Assembly (NCBI RefSeq): GCF_023101185.1
Contig: NZ_CP078077.1
Span: forward strand, 1,207,630 to 1,271,629
Direction: 5' to 3'
Source of the DNA: Microbacterium galbinum
GTDB taxonomy: Bacteria; Actinomycetota; Actinomycetes; Actinomycetales; Microbacteriaceae
DNA: 64,000 nucleotides
The notes beneath the pieces are model-generated. The model searched no databases. It had not been told where the DNA came from and worked only from the letters and a program-made list of their open reading frames with translations. Every line of letters starts with the position of its first letter. Position 1 is the first letter of the stretch. Shown here one piece after another: positions 23,983 to 31,669 of this stretch. The position numbers were made by a program, and so were the translations under genes.

Positions 23983-24201
23983 ATGAGCGCTATCGACGAC
24001 GTCTCCATCGGCGGTGAGGTGATCCGCCTCGGCCAGTTCCTGAAGTTCGCGGGACTCATCGACTCCGGCGGCGACGCGAAAGAGGCGATCATCGACGGCT
24101 TCGTGAAGGTCAACGGCGAGGTCGACCGCCGCCGCGGGCGCCAGCTGCACGACGGCGACCTGGTGTCGTTCGAGGCCCGCACGGTGCGCGTACGCCCCTG
24201 A
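23983..24201 (+). CDS. S4-domain RNA-binding protein (YbcJ/YaaA-like)
   Basis: A 72-residue single S4 domain. The sequence EVIRLGQFLKFAGLIDSGGDAKEAIIDGFVKVNGEVDRRRGRQLHDGDLVSF has the basic RNA-binding loop (residues ~35-55) of the YbcJ family. Such proteins associate with ribosomal or other structured RNA; no enzymatic domain is present. It stands alone, 30 bp after the PepSY gene, and could be read from the same transcript. Confidence 0.88.
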   Translation: MSAIDDVSIGGEVIRLGQFLKFAGLIDSGGDAKEAIIDGFVKVNGEVDRRRGRQLHDGDLVSFEARTVRVRP

Positions 24202-24249
24202 CCCGATCCGCCTGGTCGGCTCGGCGAAGTGCCCGAGCGGGGCCGACAC

Positions 24250-24325
24250 TAATTCAGGACGAACGGCCCGCCACGGGCACGAACGGGCCGTTTCGGGGCC
24301 TCGAACCCCAGTTCGTCCTGAGTTA
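24250..24325. repeat. 76-bp inverted-repeat element, copy 8 (AACTCAGGA-type ends)
   Basis: Ends TAATTCAGGACGAAC and GTTCGTCCTGAGTTA are 15-bp inverted repeats with one mismatch. It is shorter than most family members. Inside, GAACGGGCCGTTTC adds another partial palindrome. Copy 9 follows 13 bp later. Confidence 0.7.
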
Positions 24326-24338
24326 TGACCGCAGGCCG

Positions 24339-24424
24339 GTTCACAACTCCTCAAAAAGTGAGGGTTTCGGCAGTGATCCGGGCCGTGCGGCTCCTCGCGG
24401 CCGCGGTTTTCAGGAGTTATGAAC
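24339..24424. repeat. 86-bp inverted-repeat element, copy 9 (AACTCCT ends)
   Basis: Ends GTTCACAACTCCT and AGGAGTTATGAAC are 13-bp inverted repeats with one mismatch, enclosing 60 bp. Length is exactly 86 bp, as in copies 1, 2, 3, 11 and 12. It ends 34 bp from the metY stop codon. Confidence 0.78.
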
Positions 24425-24458
24425 GGCGCGGGCCGAACACGAGGGGCGGATGCTCCGC

Positions 24459-25817
24459 TCAGACCGCGAGCAGCCGCCGAGGTGCGACCGCCTCCACCAC
24501 CGGCACCTCCGCCTGCGCCGATGACGCCCCCGCGACCCCCGCGACCGCACCGAGCGCCCGGTCGAGATCCGCGACGAGGTCGTCGAGGTCTTCCAACCCG
24601 ATCGACAACCGCAGCAGACCGGGGTGGATGCCGGCGGCGGCGAGCTCGTCGGCATCGCGCAGCACGTGCGTGGTGGTGGCGGGGTGCAGTACGAGAGAGC
24701 GCACATCGCCGAGATGGGTCATGCGGGTGAAGACGCGCAGGGCGTTCGTGAAGGCGCGAGCCCCGTCGACCCCACCGCGCACGGTGACGGCGAGCACCGC
24801 CCCGAATCCGCGGGTGAGGTAGCGGCGGGCGACGGCGTGGTGCGGACTCGACGGCAGCCCGCTGTAGTCGACCGACTCGACCTGCGGATGCCCCTCCAAC
24901 CAGCGCGCCAGGTGCAGTGCCGAGTCGGACTGCCGTTGCACGCGCAGCGACAGCGTCTCGATCCCCTGCAGGATGAGGAAGGCGTTGAGCGGCGACGGCA
25001 CCGGCCCGTACCGCATCGCGACGCGGCGGGCGAAGTCGAGGAACGCCGCGTGCGGCAAGCGCTCGGCGAAGGTGAGTCCGTCGGGCCCGGGCGTGCGGGC
25101 GATCTGCGGGTAGGCGTCGGCGTGGGCCGCCCACGGGAACGTTCCGCCGTCGACGATGACCCCGCCCAGCACCGTGCCGTGACCGGCGAGGAACTTGCTC
25201 GCCGAGTGCACGACGATGTCGGCGCCGTCTTCGAGGGGCCGCAGCAGATAGGGCGTCGCGAGCGTGTTGTCGACGACGAACGGAATCGCGTGCCGACGGG
25301 TGAGGCGGGCGAGGGCGGCGACGTCGAGCACGTCGTTCTTGGGGTTGGGGATCGATTCGGCGAACACCACACGGGTGTTCGGACGGATGCCGCGCTCCCA
25401 CGCCGCGAGGTCGTTCGGCTCCGCGATGAAGTCGACGGTCACACCGAGGCGGGCGAGGTCGTCGCGGAGCAGTTCGCGGGTCCCCTCGTAGATGCTCGAC
25501 GAGGAGAGCACGTGGTCGCCGGTCGAGACGAGGGCGAGGATCGTGGTGGCGACCGCGGCCTGTCCGCTGCCGACGAGCAGTGCCCCGGAGCCCGACTCGA
25601 GATCGGCGATGCGGCGCTCCGCGGCGGCGTTCGTGGGGTTGCCCACGCGCGTGTAACTGAAGCCGTCGTCGGTGCCCGCGAAGCGCGCATGCGCCTGATC
25701 GAAGTCGTCGAACACGAAGCCCGCGCTGAGGTGGATGGGTGTCGCGCGTGGCGCGTGCGGCCCGTCGTACCGCTCCCCCGCGTGCAGCTGCCGCGTGCTG
25801 AATCCGAGGCCGCTCAT
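24459..25817 (-). CDS. metY: O-acetylhomoserine sulfhydrylase-type PLP enzyme (MetY)
   Basis: A 452-residue Cys/Met-metabolism PLP enzyme. It would join sulfide (or a thiol) to O-acetylhomoserine. The cofactor lysine is Lys208 in HSASKFLAGHGTVLGG. MetY-type features are GFSTRQLHAGERYD at the start, SYTRVGNPTNAAAERRIADLESG and LVLHPATTTH near the C-terminus. The C-terminal ~25 residues are an extra Ala/Val-rich tail. Its start overlaps the flavin monooxygenase gene by 4 bp, so it is the last gene of a four-gene operon. There it would recapture sulfite-derived sulfide or thiols released from organosulfur compounds. Confidence 0.87.
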   Translation of the reverse strand: MSGLGFSTRQLHAGERYDGPHAPRATPIHLSAGFVFDDFDQAHARFAGTDDGFSYTRVGNPTNAAAERRIADLESGSGALLVGSGQAAVATTILALVSTGDHVLSSSSIYEGTRELLRDDLARLGVTVDFIAEPNDLAAWERGIRPNTRVVFAESIPNPKNDVLDVAALARLTRRHAIPFVVDNTLATPYLLRPLEDGADIVVHSASKFLAGHGTVLGGVIVDGGTFPWAAHADAYPQIARTPGPDGLTFAERLPHAAFLDFARRVAMRYGPVPSPLNAFLILQGIETLSLRVQRQSDSALHLARWLEGHPQVESVDYSGLPSSPHHAVARRYLTRGFGAVLAVTVRGGVDGARAFTNALRVFTRMTHLGDVRSLVLHPATTTHVLRDADELAAAGIHPGLLRLSIGLEDLDDLVADLDRALGAVAGVAGASSAQAEVPVVEAVAPRRLLAV

Positions 25818-27163
25818 GACAGCACCGACTCCGGCACCCGGCGCTCGGGCCGCGCGCGACCGAACCGCTCGCCGAGCGTGCTCTCCTCGTACGCGCGCCG
25901 GGTGAGGCCCCGCAGCTGGAGCTCGGGCACCACCTGGTCGACGAACTCGCGGAACCCGGTCGGCTGCGTGAGCGCCTGCACGACGAAGCCGTCGGCGGCG
26001 CCGGTCTCGAAGCGCTCCTGGATGTCGTCGGCGATCTCGAACGCCGTACCCACCGACACCGACTCCCAGAACGACTCGGCGTACAGCTCCCGCGCCGTCA
26101 GGCGCTCCCCCGCCTGCAGCCGCGCGAGGCGCCGGTTCGGCGACTTCGACTCGTTGGCGATGCCGGCGGCGACACCGCCCGCGGCATCCGACTCCACTGC
26201 GATCACGGCATCCGGGTCCGGGCCCAGCACCTGCCCGATCGAGTGCGCGACGTCTTCGACGATCAACGCGTCGGGTGTCGACGCGAGGATGCGTGCGGCC
26301 TCGGCCCGGGCATCCGCCGTCGTCTCGCCCACGACCGGGCGGTACTGCGGCAGGATCGCGACGTCTCCGGGGTCGCGCCCGTGGGCGACCACACGCGCCT
26401 TGAGCCCGGCGGAGAACCGCTGCGCCTCGGCGAGCGGCAGCGAGCGGGCGAACACGGCATCCGCGGTCGCCGCCGCCAGCTCCTGCCCGGCCTCCGACCC
26501 GCCGGCCTGGAAGAGGAGCGGATGCCCCTGCGGAGGTCGCGCGATGTTGAGGGGCCCGCGCACCGCGAAGTGATCGCCTCGGTGATCCGTCACGTGCAGC
26601 TTCTCGGGGTCGGCGAACAGCCCGCTCGTGCGATCGGCGAGGATCGCATCGTCGGCCCAACTGTCCCAGAGCAACTGCACCACGTCGACGAACTCCCGCC
26701 CGCGCTCGTACCGCAGCGCGTGGTCGAGGTGCGCATCGCCGCCGAAGTTGCGGGCCTCCTCGGGGTAGCGCGAGGTGACGAGGTTCCAGGCGGCGCGTCC
26801 ACGGCTGATGTGATCGAGCGAGGCGAGCGCGCGGGCCACGTGGTACGGCTCGTTGTAGCTGGTCGAGACCGTGGCCGCGAGCCCGATCCGGCTCGTGCGC
26901 GCGGCGAGCGCCGACAGCAGCGTGAGCGGTTCGAGCCGGGTCTGACCGTAGTGGTCGATCCCCGAGGTGAAGCGATCCCAGAAGTACAGCCCGTCGGCGA
27001 GGAAGAGCGTGTCGAAGATGCCGCGCTCGGCGGTCTGCGCGAAGTCGGCGTAGTAGTCGATGTCGACGTGCCGGTGCGGCTCGGCGTCGTCGTGACGCCA
27101 GCCCGAGACGTGCGACCCTCCCGGGTGGAAGAGGAAAGCGGCGAGGAGCAGTCGACGGGTCAT
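25814..27163 (-). CDS. NtaA/SnaA/DszA-family flavin-dependent monooxygenase
   Basis: A 449-residue luciferase-like monooxygenase of the DszA/NtaA/SnaA group, which uses reduced FMN and oxygen to oxidise sulfones, polyamino acids or similar. Family text is clear: LLAAFLFHPGGSHVSGWRHDDAEPHRHVDIDYYADFAQTAERGIFDTLFLADG, YNEPYHVARALASLDHISRGRAAWNLVTS and PQGHPLLFQAGGSEAGQELAA. It overlaps neighbours on both sides by 4 bp. A second copy of the family is next to it. No flavin reductase gene is in the window, so FMNH2 must come from elsewhere. The substrate is not known; the operon suggests an organosulfur compound. Confidence 0.88.
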   Translation of the reverse strand: MTRRLLLAAFLFHPGGSHVSGWRHDDAEPHRHVDIDYYADFAQTAERGIFDTLFLADGLYFWDRFTSGIDHYGQTRLEPLTLLSALAARTSRIGLAATVSTSYNEPYHVARALASLDHISRGRAAWNLVTSRYPEEARNFGGDAHLDHALRYERGREFVDVVQLLWDSWADDAILADRTSGLFADPEKLHVTDHRGDHFAVRGPLNIARPPQGHPLLFQAGGSEAGQELAAATADAVFARSLPLAEAQRFSAGLKARVVAHGRDPGDVAILPQYRPVVGETTADARAEAARILASTPDALIVEDVAHSIGQVLGPDPDAVIAVESDAAGGVAAGIANESKSPNRRLARLQAGERLTARELYAESFWESVSVGTAFEIADDIQERFETGAADGFVVQALTQPTGFREFVDQVVPELQLRGLTRRAYEESTLGERFGRARPERRVPESVLS

Positions 27164-28485
27164 GCGGCGTACCTTCCGGCGGGGCGGGCGAGGCCGAGGT
27201 TCTCGCGCAGGGTGTCGCCCGCGTACTCCCCCGGGTAGATTCCGTGATCGGTCAGGCGGGGCACGATGTGCTCGACGAACCGGGTGAGGGTGTCGGGAAG
27301 GGTCGGCGCCATCAGGATGAACCCGTCGGCCGCACCGTTCTCGTACCGCTCGATGAGGTGGGCGGCGAGGGTGTCGGGCGTGCCGACGGTGAAGCGGCGG
27401 CGCAGCACCTCCCACGCCAGCTCCCGCAGCGTGTAGGGGCGCTGCGCGAGCAGGTCGGCGATCGCCTTGTACCCCGACTTCGACTGGTTGAACCCCTCGT
27501 GATCGAAGTCGAAGGTGAACGTCTCGTCGACGTCGCGCTCGCCCAGATCGACGCCCAGGTAGTGCGCGAGCAGGTCGACCTGCACCCGCTCGGGGGTGAG
27601 CTCGGCGAGCTCGCGGAACCGCTCCTCGGCATCCGCTTCGGTGTCGCCGATGATCGGCGAGAACCACGGCAGCACCTTCAGATCGTCGGCCCCGCGGCCT
27701 GCGGCGAGCGCCCGCCGCTTGTAGTCGTCGTAGAGCTTCTGACCCGAGGCGAGCGATCCACCGCCGAGGGTGAAGACGGCATCCGCCGTGCGACCCGCCA
27801 ACGCTCGGCCGGCCTCCGACGCCCCGGCCTGGAACAGCGGCGGATGCCCCTGCACCGGGCGAGGGATGTTGAGCGGGCCGCGCACGGCGAAGTGCTCGCC
27901 GCGATGTTCGAGCACGTGGAGCTTCGAGCGGTCGGCGTAACGCCCGGAGCTCTTGTCGAAGACGAAGGCGTCGTCGTCCCAGCCGTCCCAGAGACCGTTC
28001 ACGACGTCGACGAACTCGGCACCGCGCTCGTAGCGGATGCCGTGGTCGAGGTGCGTGTCGCGGCCGAAGTTGCGGGCTTCCTCGTCGCTCGCGCTGGTGA
28101 CCAGGTTCCATGCCGCGCGGCCGTGGCTGAGGTGGTCGAGCGAGGCGAGCTTGCGGGCCACGTGATACGGCTCGTTGTAGGTGGTCGAGACCGTGGCGGC
28201 GAGGCCGATCTTCGTCGTCAGCTGCGAGAGCGCGCTGAGCAGCGTGAACGGTTCGAGGCGCACGTTGGTGCCGTGCTCGATGCCCGAACGGAACCGATCC
28301 CACACATACAGCTCGTCGGCGAGGAACAGTGTCGCGAAGCGCCCGGACTCGGCGGTCTGCGCGAAGCGGGTCCAGTAGTCGAGGTCGAGGTACGACGACG
28401 CGTCGGCGCCCGACCTCCAGCCGGTGATGTGCTCGCCGCCCGGGTAGAACACGCCGGCCGCGAAGACGAGGGGCGGGCGGCTCAT
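27160..28485 (-). CDS. NtaA/SnaA/DszA-family flavin-dependent monooxygenase, second copy
   Basis: A 441-residue paralogue of the neighbouring monooxygenase. Matching text is VFAAGVFYPGGEHITGWRSGADASSYLDLDYWTRFAQTAESGRFATLFLADELYVWDRF and YNEPYHVARKLASLDHLSHGRAAWNLVTSASDEEARNFG. The pair is clearly related but diverged, so they probably have different substrates or act in successive oxidations. It overlaps both neighbours by 4 bp. The family acts on sulfones such as dibenzothiophene sulfone (DszA) and on nitrilotriacetate (NtaA). Here the linkage with metY favours sulfur release. Confidence 0.88.
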   Translation of the reverse strand: MSRPPLVFAAGVFYPGGEHITGWRSGADASSYLDLDYWTRFAQTAESGRFATLFLADELYVWDRFRSGIEHGTNVRLEPFTLLSALSQLTTKIGLAATVSTTYNEPYHVARKLASLDHLSHGRAAWNLVTSASDEEARNFGRDTHLDHGIRYERGAEFVDVVNGLWDGWDDDAFVFDKSSGRYADRSKLHVLEHRGEHFAVRGPLNIPRPVQGHPPLFQAGASEAGRALAGRTADAVFTLGGGSLASGQKLYDDYKRRALAAGRGADDLKVLPWFSPIIGDTEADAEERFRELAELTPERVQVDLLAHYLGVDLGERDVDETFTFDFDHEGFNQSKSGYKAIADLLAQRPYTLRELAWEVLRRRFTVGTPDTLAAHLIERYENGAADGFILMAPTLPDTLTRFVEHIVPRLTDHGIYPGEYAGDTLRENLGLARPAGRYAA

Positions 28486-29516
28486 GCGGCCACCTCCCGC
28501 CGGATCGCCGCGTTCAGCGCCGGTGCGACGTCGGAGGTGAAGAGCTCGAGGGCGTCCTTCTGCTGCTCGAGCGAACGGTAGAGGCCATCGAGCTGCAACT
28601 GGATCTGCGTCGTGTGGGCGAACGCCGGGTGGGTCGCGATCGACGCCGCGATGTCGTCGGCCGTGCCGTAGTGCAGGTTGAGGCGCTCGGCGATCTGCGC
28701 GGTCGAGTCGGCCTGGGGCAGGAAGTCCCGCGCCCACTGCCACTTCGCGATCAGCCCCTCCTCGGCCTGGGCGAGGGCCTCCTCACGCGTGCGGCCGGGG
28801 AAGATCCACGTCGAGAGCCCGAGCCGCGGCACCGCCCCCTCGGCGAGACCCCGGTGGTACGCCTCGGCCGACACCTCGCCCGGCACGACCTGGGTGGTGC
28901 CGATCAGCACGCCCTCGCCTCGCTGACCGGTCTCGTACGCGCTCTGCGCGGTGAGGGTCGCGTGCCAGATCCGGTCGGCGAGGTCCGGTCGCGCCGGGGC
29001 GATCACCTCGCCGTCGACGGTCACGGCCTCGCCGCGCAGGGCCGCGGCCAGCCGATCGACGGCCTCGAGATAGGCCCGGCGGCTCTGCGTGCGATCGCCG
29101 ATGTGCGGGATGCCGAACGCGGATGCCGTCTGCGGCTGTCCGCCGTTCGCGAGCCCCAACTCCACCCGGCCCCCGCTGAGCGCGTCGAGCACCGCGGCAT
29201 CCTCCGCCACCCGCAGCACCTGCTCGAGCGGAAGCGTGATCGCCGCCGTGCCCAGCCGCAGTGTCGAGGTGCGCGCGGCGAGGGCGCCCAGGAACACGAA
29301 CGGCGACGGCAGGCCACCCAGCCGACCGGCATCCGGTTTCGCCAGATGGAACTGACGCACCCACGCCGACCCGACGCCCAGCCCCTCGGCATGGACGAAC
29401 AGATCGAGGTAGTCGAGATACGTCTGCTCGACCGCGCCGCGATGATCGGCGAGGTGCGCGAACAGACCGATGTGCAGGGAGTCGGTGACGCCGGCGGGCG
29501 TGTGCGGGGTTGACAT
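28482..29516 (-). CDS. Luciferase-like (LLM) FMN-dependent monooxygenase, KPN_01858-like
   Basis: A 344-residue bacterial-luciferase-like monooxygenase. Its opening DSLHIGLFAHLADHRGAVEQTYLDYLDLFVHAEGLGVGSAWVRQFHLAKPDAGRLGGLPSPFVFLGALAARTSTLRLGTAAITLPLEQVLRVAEDAAVLDALSGGRVELGLANGG is typical of LLM proteins. It resembles the family called KPN_01858, which sits with oligopeptide-type ABC transporters in many genomes. It is the first gene of the metY operon. An ABC transporter of that kind is found 2.3 kb away here. The family assignment is from memory, not from a search. Confidence 0.83.
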   Translation of the reverse strand: MSTPHTPAGVTDSLHIGLFAHLADHRGAVEQTYLDYLDLFVHAEGLGVGSAWVRQFHLAKPDAGRLGGLPSPFVFLGALAARTSTLRLGTAAITLPLEQVLRVAEDAAVLDALSGGRVELGLANGGQPQTASAFGIPHIGDRTQSRRAYLEAVDRLAAALRGEAVTVDGEVIAPARPDLADRIWHATLTAQSAYETGQRGEGVLIGTTQVVPGEVSAEAYHRGLAEGAVPRLGLSTWIFPGRTREEALAQAEEGLIAKWQWARDFLPQADSTAQIAERLNLHYGTADDIAASIATHPAFAHTTQIQLQLDGLYRSLEQQKDALELFTSDVAPALNAAIRREVAA

Positions 29517-29778
29517 GGCGCCACGTTAGAGCGGCCCCTCGACGAGCGGAACGGTGCGGTTCACGGGGCGTCAACGCCGGTCACGCGGAGACCGCGCGCG
29601 TCATCCGGAGTCATGTGTCGTCACCGAGAGGAACCATCGTCGCGCGATCCGGGCGACGGGGCTTTGATGGGCGTGTCATCCGACCGAGGAGGAGAAGATG
29701 CTCGAACCCACCGCGACGCTCGTGATCCAGCACGCGACCTTCCTCTTCGGCGCCCGGCCACCCCGAAGGAGGAACACC

Positions 29779-30180
29779 ATGACCGATTCCGCCGTGCTCG
29801 ACGCCCCCGGCATCGCCACCGACGGCCTCGTGCACCTGACCGCGCACGAGGGAACGGTGGAGGTCTGGAGCGGCGACGAACGCATCGCCACCAGCTCGAA
29901 CGTCATCGAACTGCACGAGGTCGACGTGCCCACGCGGCTCTACTTCCCGCGCGGCGACGTCGACCTCACCCGGCTGCGCCGCGTCGAGAACACCACGTTC
30001 TGCCCGTTCAAGGGCGTCGCCAGCGACTACTGGGCCCTCGCCGACGGTGCGGATGCCTCGCCCGTCGCGTGGTCGTACCCCGAACCCATCAGCGCGTTCA
30101 CGCCCATCGGCGGGCACATCGCGTTCTACGACTCCCTCGAGATCCGCCCCGTGGGCGACGGCCCCGGCGCAAAGGCCTGA
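29779..30180 (+). CDS. DUF427 protein, first copy
   Basis: A 133-residue DUF427 protein, a small beta-rich fold of unknown function found alone or doubled in actinobacteria. Typical text is TVEVWSGDERIATSSNVIELHEVDVPTRLYFPRGDVDL followed by NTTFCPFKGVASDYWAL and AWSYPEPISAFTPIGGHIAFYDSLEI. The conserved Cys in FCPFKG is present. The ATG at 29779 has AAGGAGG before it. The frame stays open to an earlier ATG at 29698 that has an equally good AGGAGGAGAAG, so the protein may be 27 residues longer. It lies between the monooxygenase operon and the catalase gene, opposite to the former. Confidence 0.82.
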   Translation: MTDSAVLDAPGIATDGLVHLTAHEGTVEVWSGDERIATSSNVIELHEVDVPTRLYFPRGDVDLTRLRRVENTTFCPFKGVASDYWALADGADASPVAWSYPEPISAFTPIGGHIAFYDSLEIRPVGDGPGAKA

Positions 30181-30184
30181 CCCG

Positions 30185-31420
30185 GTGAGCACGGGGACCA
30201 CCGCACGTCGCGCCGACTACCCGGCCGCCGACCCCGGACCGGTCCCCGTGCGCATCCGCCACTCGAAGGGCGGGGGTGCGCTCGGCTTCTTCGAGACCAC
30301 CGGCGACGTGCGCGCCTTCACGCACGCGGGGCTCTTCCAGCCCGGCATCCGCACCGATGTCGTCGTGCGATTCTCGGCGACGCTCGGCTATCGGGGCAGC
30401 CGCGAGGCCTGGCGCGACCTGCGCGGCTTCGCCGTGAAGTTCCTCACCCCGGACGGCGAGTACGACCTCGTCGGCAACAACTCCCCCGTCTTCTTCCTGC
30501 GCGACGAGGCGAAGTTCGCTTCACTCGTCGTCGCCCACAAGATGTACCGCGACGGCTCGGTCTTCGACTACGACCGGCTCTGGGACTTCTGGACCCGCAA
30601 CCCCGAGTCCGCCCACCAGGTGGCGTGGCTGCTGAGCGACCGCGGCATCCCGCGGTCGTGGCGGCACCAGGACGGCTTCGGGTCGCACACGTTCCAGTGG
30701 GTGAATGCCGCCGGTGAGCGGTTCTGGGTCAAGTACCACCTGCGCACCGACCAGGGCATCTCGAACCTCTCCGACGACGAGGCCTCGGCGATCGACGCGA
30801 CGGAGGTCGACCATCAGCGTCACGACCTGCGCGCGGCGATCGACCGAGGAGAGCATCCGTCGTGGACGCTGTCGGTGCAGGTCATGCCCGACGACGACGC
30901 CCGCACCGCCCCGTTCAACGCGTTCGACCTCACCAAGACCTGGTCGAAGGCGTCGTATCCGCTGATCGAGGTCGGCCGGCTCGTGCTCGACCGCAACCCC
31001 GACGACGAGGTCGCCGAGATCGAGCAGTCGGCGTTCGCCCCATCGAGCTTCGTTCCCGGCATCGGGCCGAGCCCCGACCCGATGCTGCTCTCGCGCATCG
31101 ACAGCTACTGGCGCTTCCACCGGCACCGCGTGCAGGAGGGGGTCGCGAGTCGTGCGGTCGCGCCGTTCACGGCATCCGCCCCCGGCTGGGACGACGACCT
31201 CGCCGCGCAGGCCCGCGCGTGGGATCCAGCCGACGATTTTCGTCAGGCCGGAGACCTCGTGCGCCGGGTGCTCGACGATGCCGGCCGAACGAGGTTACGC
31301 GGTGTGGTCGTGTCGCAGCTCGCCGAGGTCACCGACCCGGCGCTGCGCGAGCGCGCCGTGGAGTTCTGGCGCCGCATCGACGCGGCCGAGGGCGCGGCGA
31401 TCGCCGCAGAACTCGCCTGA
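30185..31420 (+). CDS. Short catalase-family protein
   Basis: A 411-residue heme catalase fold. The distal His is in RIRHSKGGGALGFFETTGD near residue 25, the catalytic Asn in LVGNNSPVFFLRD near 99-106, and the heme-ligand Tyr region is SRIDSYWRFHRHRV. It lacks the usual N-terminal 30-40 residue arm and much of the C-terminal part, so it is shorter than typical (~480) catalases. Such short forms can be peroxygenase- or peroxidase-like. The GTG at 30185 starts VSTGTTARRADY, 4 bp after the DUF427 stop. It may protect against peroxide leaking from the flavin monooxygenases. Confidence 0.82.
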   Translation: MSTGTTARRADYPAADPGPVPVRIRHSKGGGALGFFETTGDVRAFTHAGLFQPGIRTDVVVRFSATLGYRGSREAWRDLRGFAVKFLTPDGEYDLVGNNSPVFFLRDEAKFASLVVAHKMYRDGSVFDYDRLWDFWTRNPESAHQVAWLLSDRGIPRSWRHQDGFGSHTFQWVNAAGERFWVKYHLRTDQGISNLSDDEASAIDATEVDHQRHDLRAAIDRGEHPSWTLSVQVMPDDDARTAPFNAFDLTKTWSKASYPLIEVGRLVLDRNPDDEVAEIEQSAFAPSSFVPGIGPSPDPMLLSRIDSYWRFHRHRVQEGVASRAVAPFTASAPGWDDDLAAQARAWDPADDFRQAGDLVRRVLDDAGRTRLRGVVVSQLAEVTDPALRERAVEFWRRIDAAEGAAIAAELA

Positions 31421-31438
31421 TGACCTGCGTGGGTCGCG

Positions 31439-31517
31439 CATAACTCCGGAGAATCGGGAGGATCGGGCCGGATTCGGCTGTTTCACGGTCCGGCGGACGC
31501 GTTCTTGAGGAGTTATG
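31439..31517. repeat. Inverted-repeat element, copy 10 (CATAACTCC ends)
   Basis: Ends CATAACTCC and GGAGTTATG enclose an interior (GAGAATCGG, then GGCCGGATTCG) almost the same as that of copy 4 at 8127. It begins 18 bp after the catalase stop. With three unpaired bases either side its length is 85 bp. Confidence 0.78.
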
Positions 31518-31535
31518 AACGCGGGCCGCTCGGAA

Positions 31536-31564
31536 CTGGGTCCCTGAGCCTGTCGAAGGGCCCC
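31536..31564. repeat. CTGAGCCTGTCGAAG repeat, single half
   Basis: A single inverted half-copy of the CTTCGACAAGCTCAG family, with the flanking word CTGGGTCC, immediately after element 10. Confidence 0.6.
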
Positions 31565-31569
31565 ACCCT

Positions 31570-31662
31570 GGCCCTTCGTCTCGCTCCGCTCGCTCAGGAA
31601 CCGGACCCCCCCCCCCGACACACCCGGTTCCTGAGCGAGGAGCGAAGCGACGAGACGAAGGA
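31570..31662. repeat. CCTTCGTCTCG hairpin repeat with an 11-C run
   Basis: Inverted ends CCTTCGTCTCG and CGAGACGAAGG enclose the related words CGCTCAGGAACCGG and CCGGTTCCTGAGCG. The loop between them holds 11 consecutive C residues at 31606-31616. The element sits 8 bp before the stop codon of the ABC ATPase gene and may terminate it. Related elements are at 37334 and 46727. Confidence 0.7.
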
Positions 31663-31669
31663 CGCGGGC

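Noticed and set aside
31439..31662. IS element remnant
   Set aside because: The sequence is short palindromic repeats with no transposase coding capacity.
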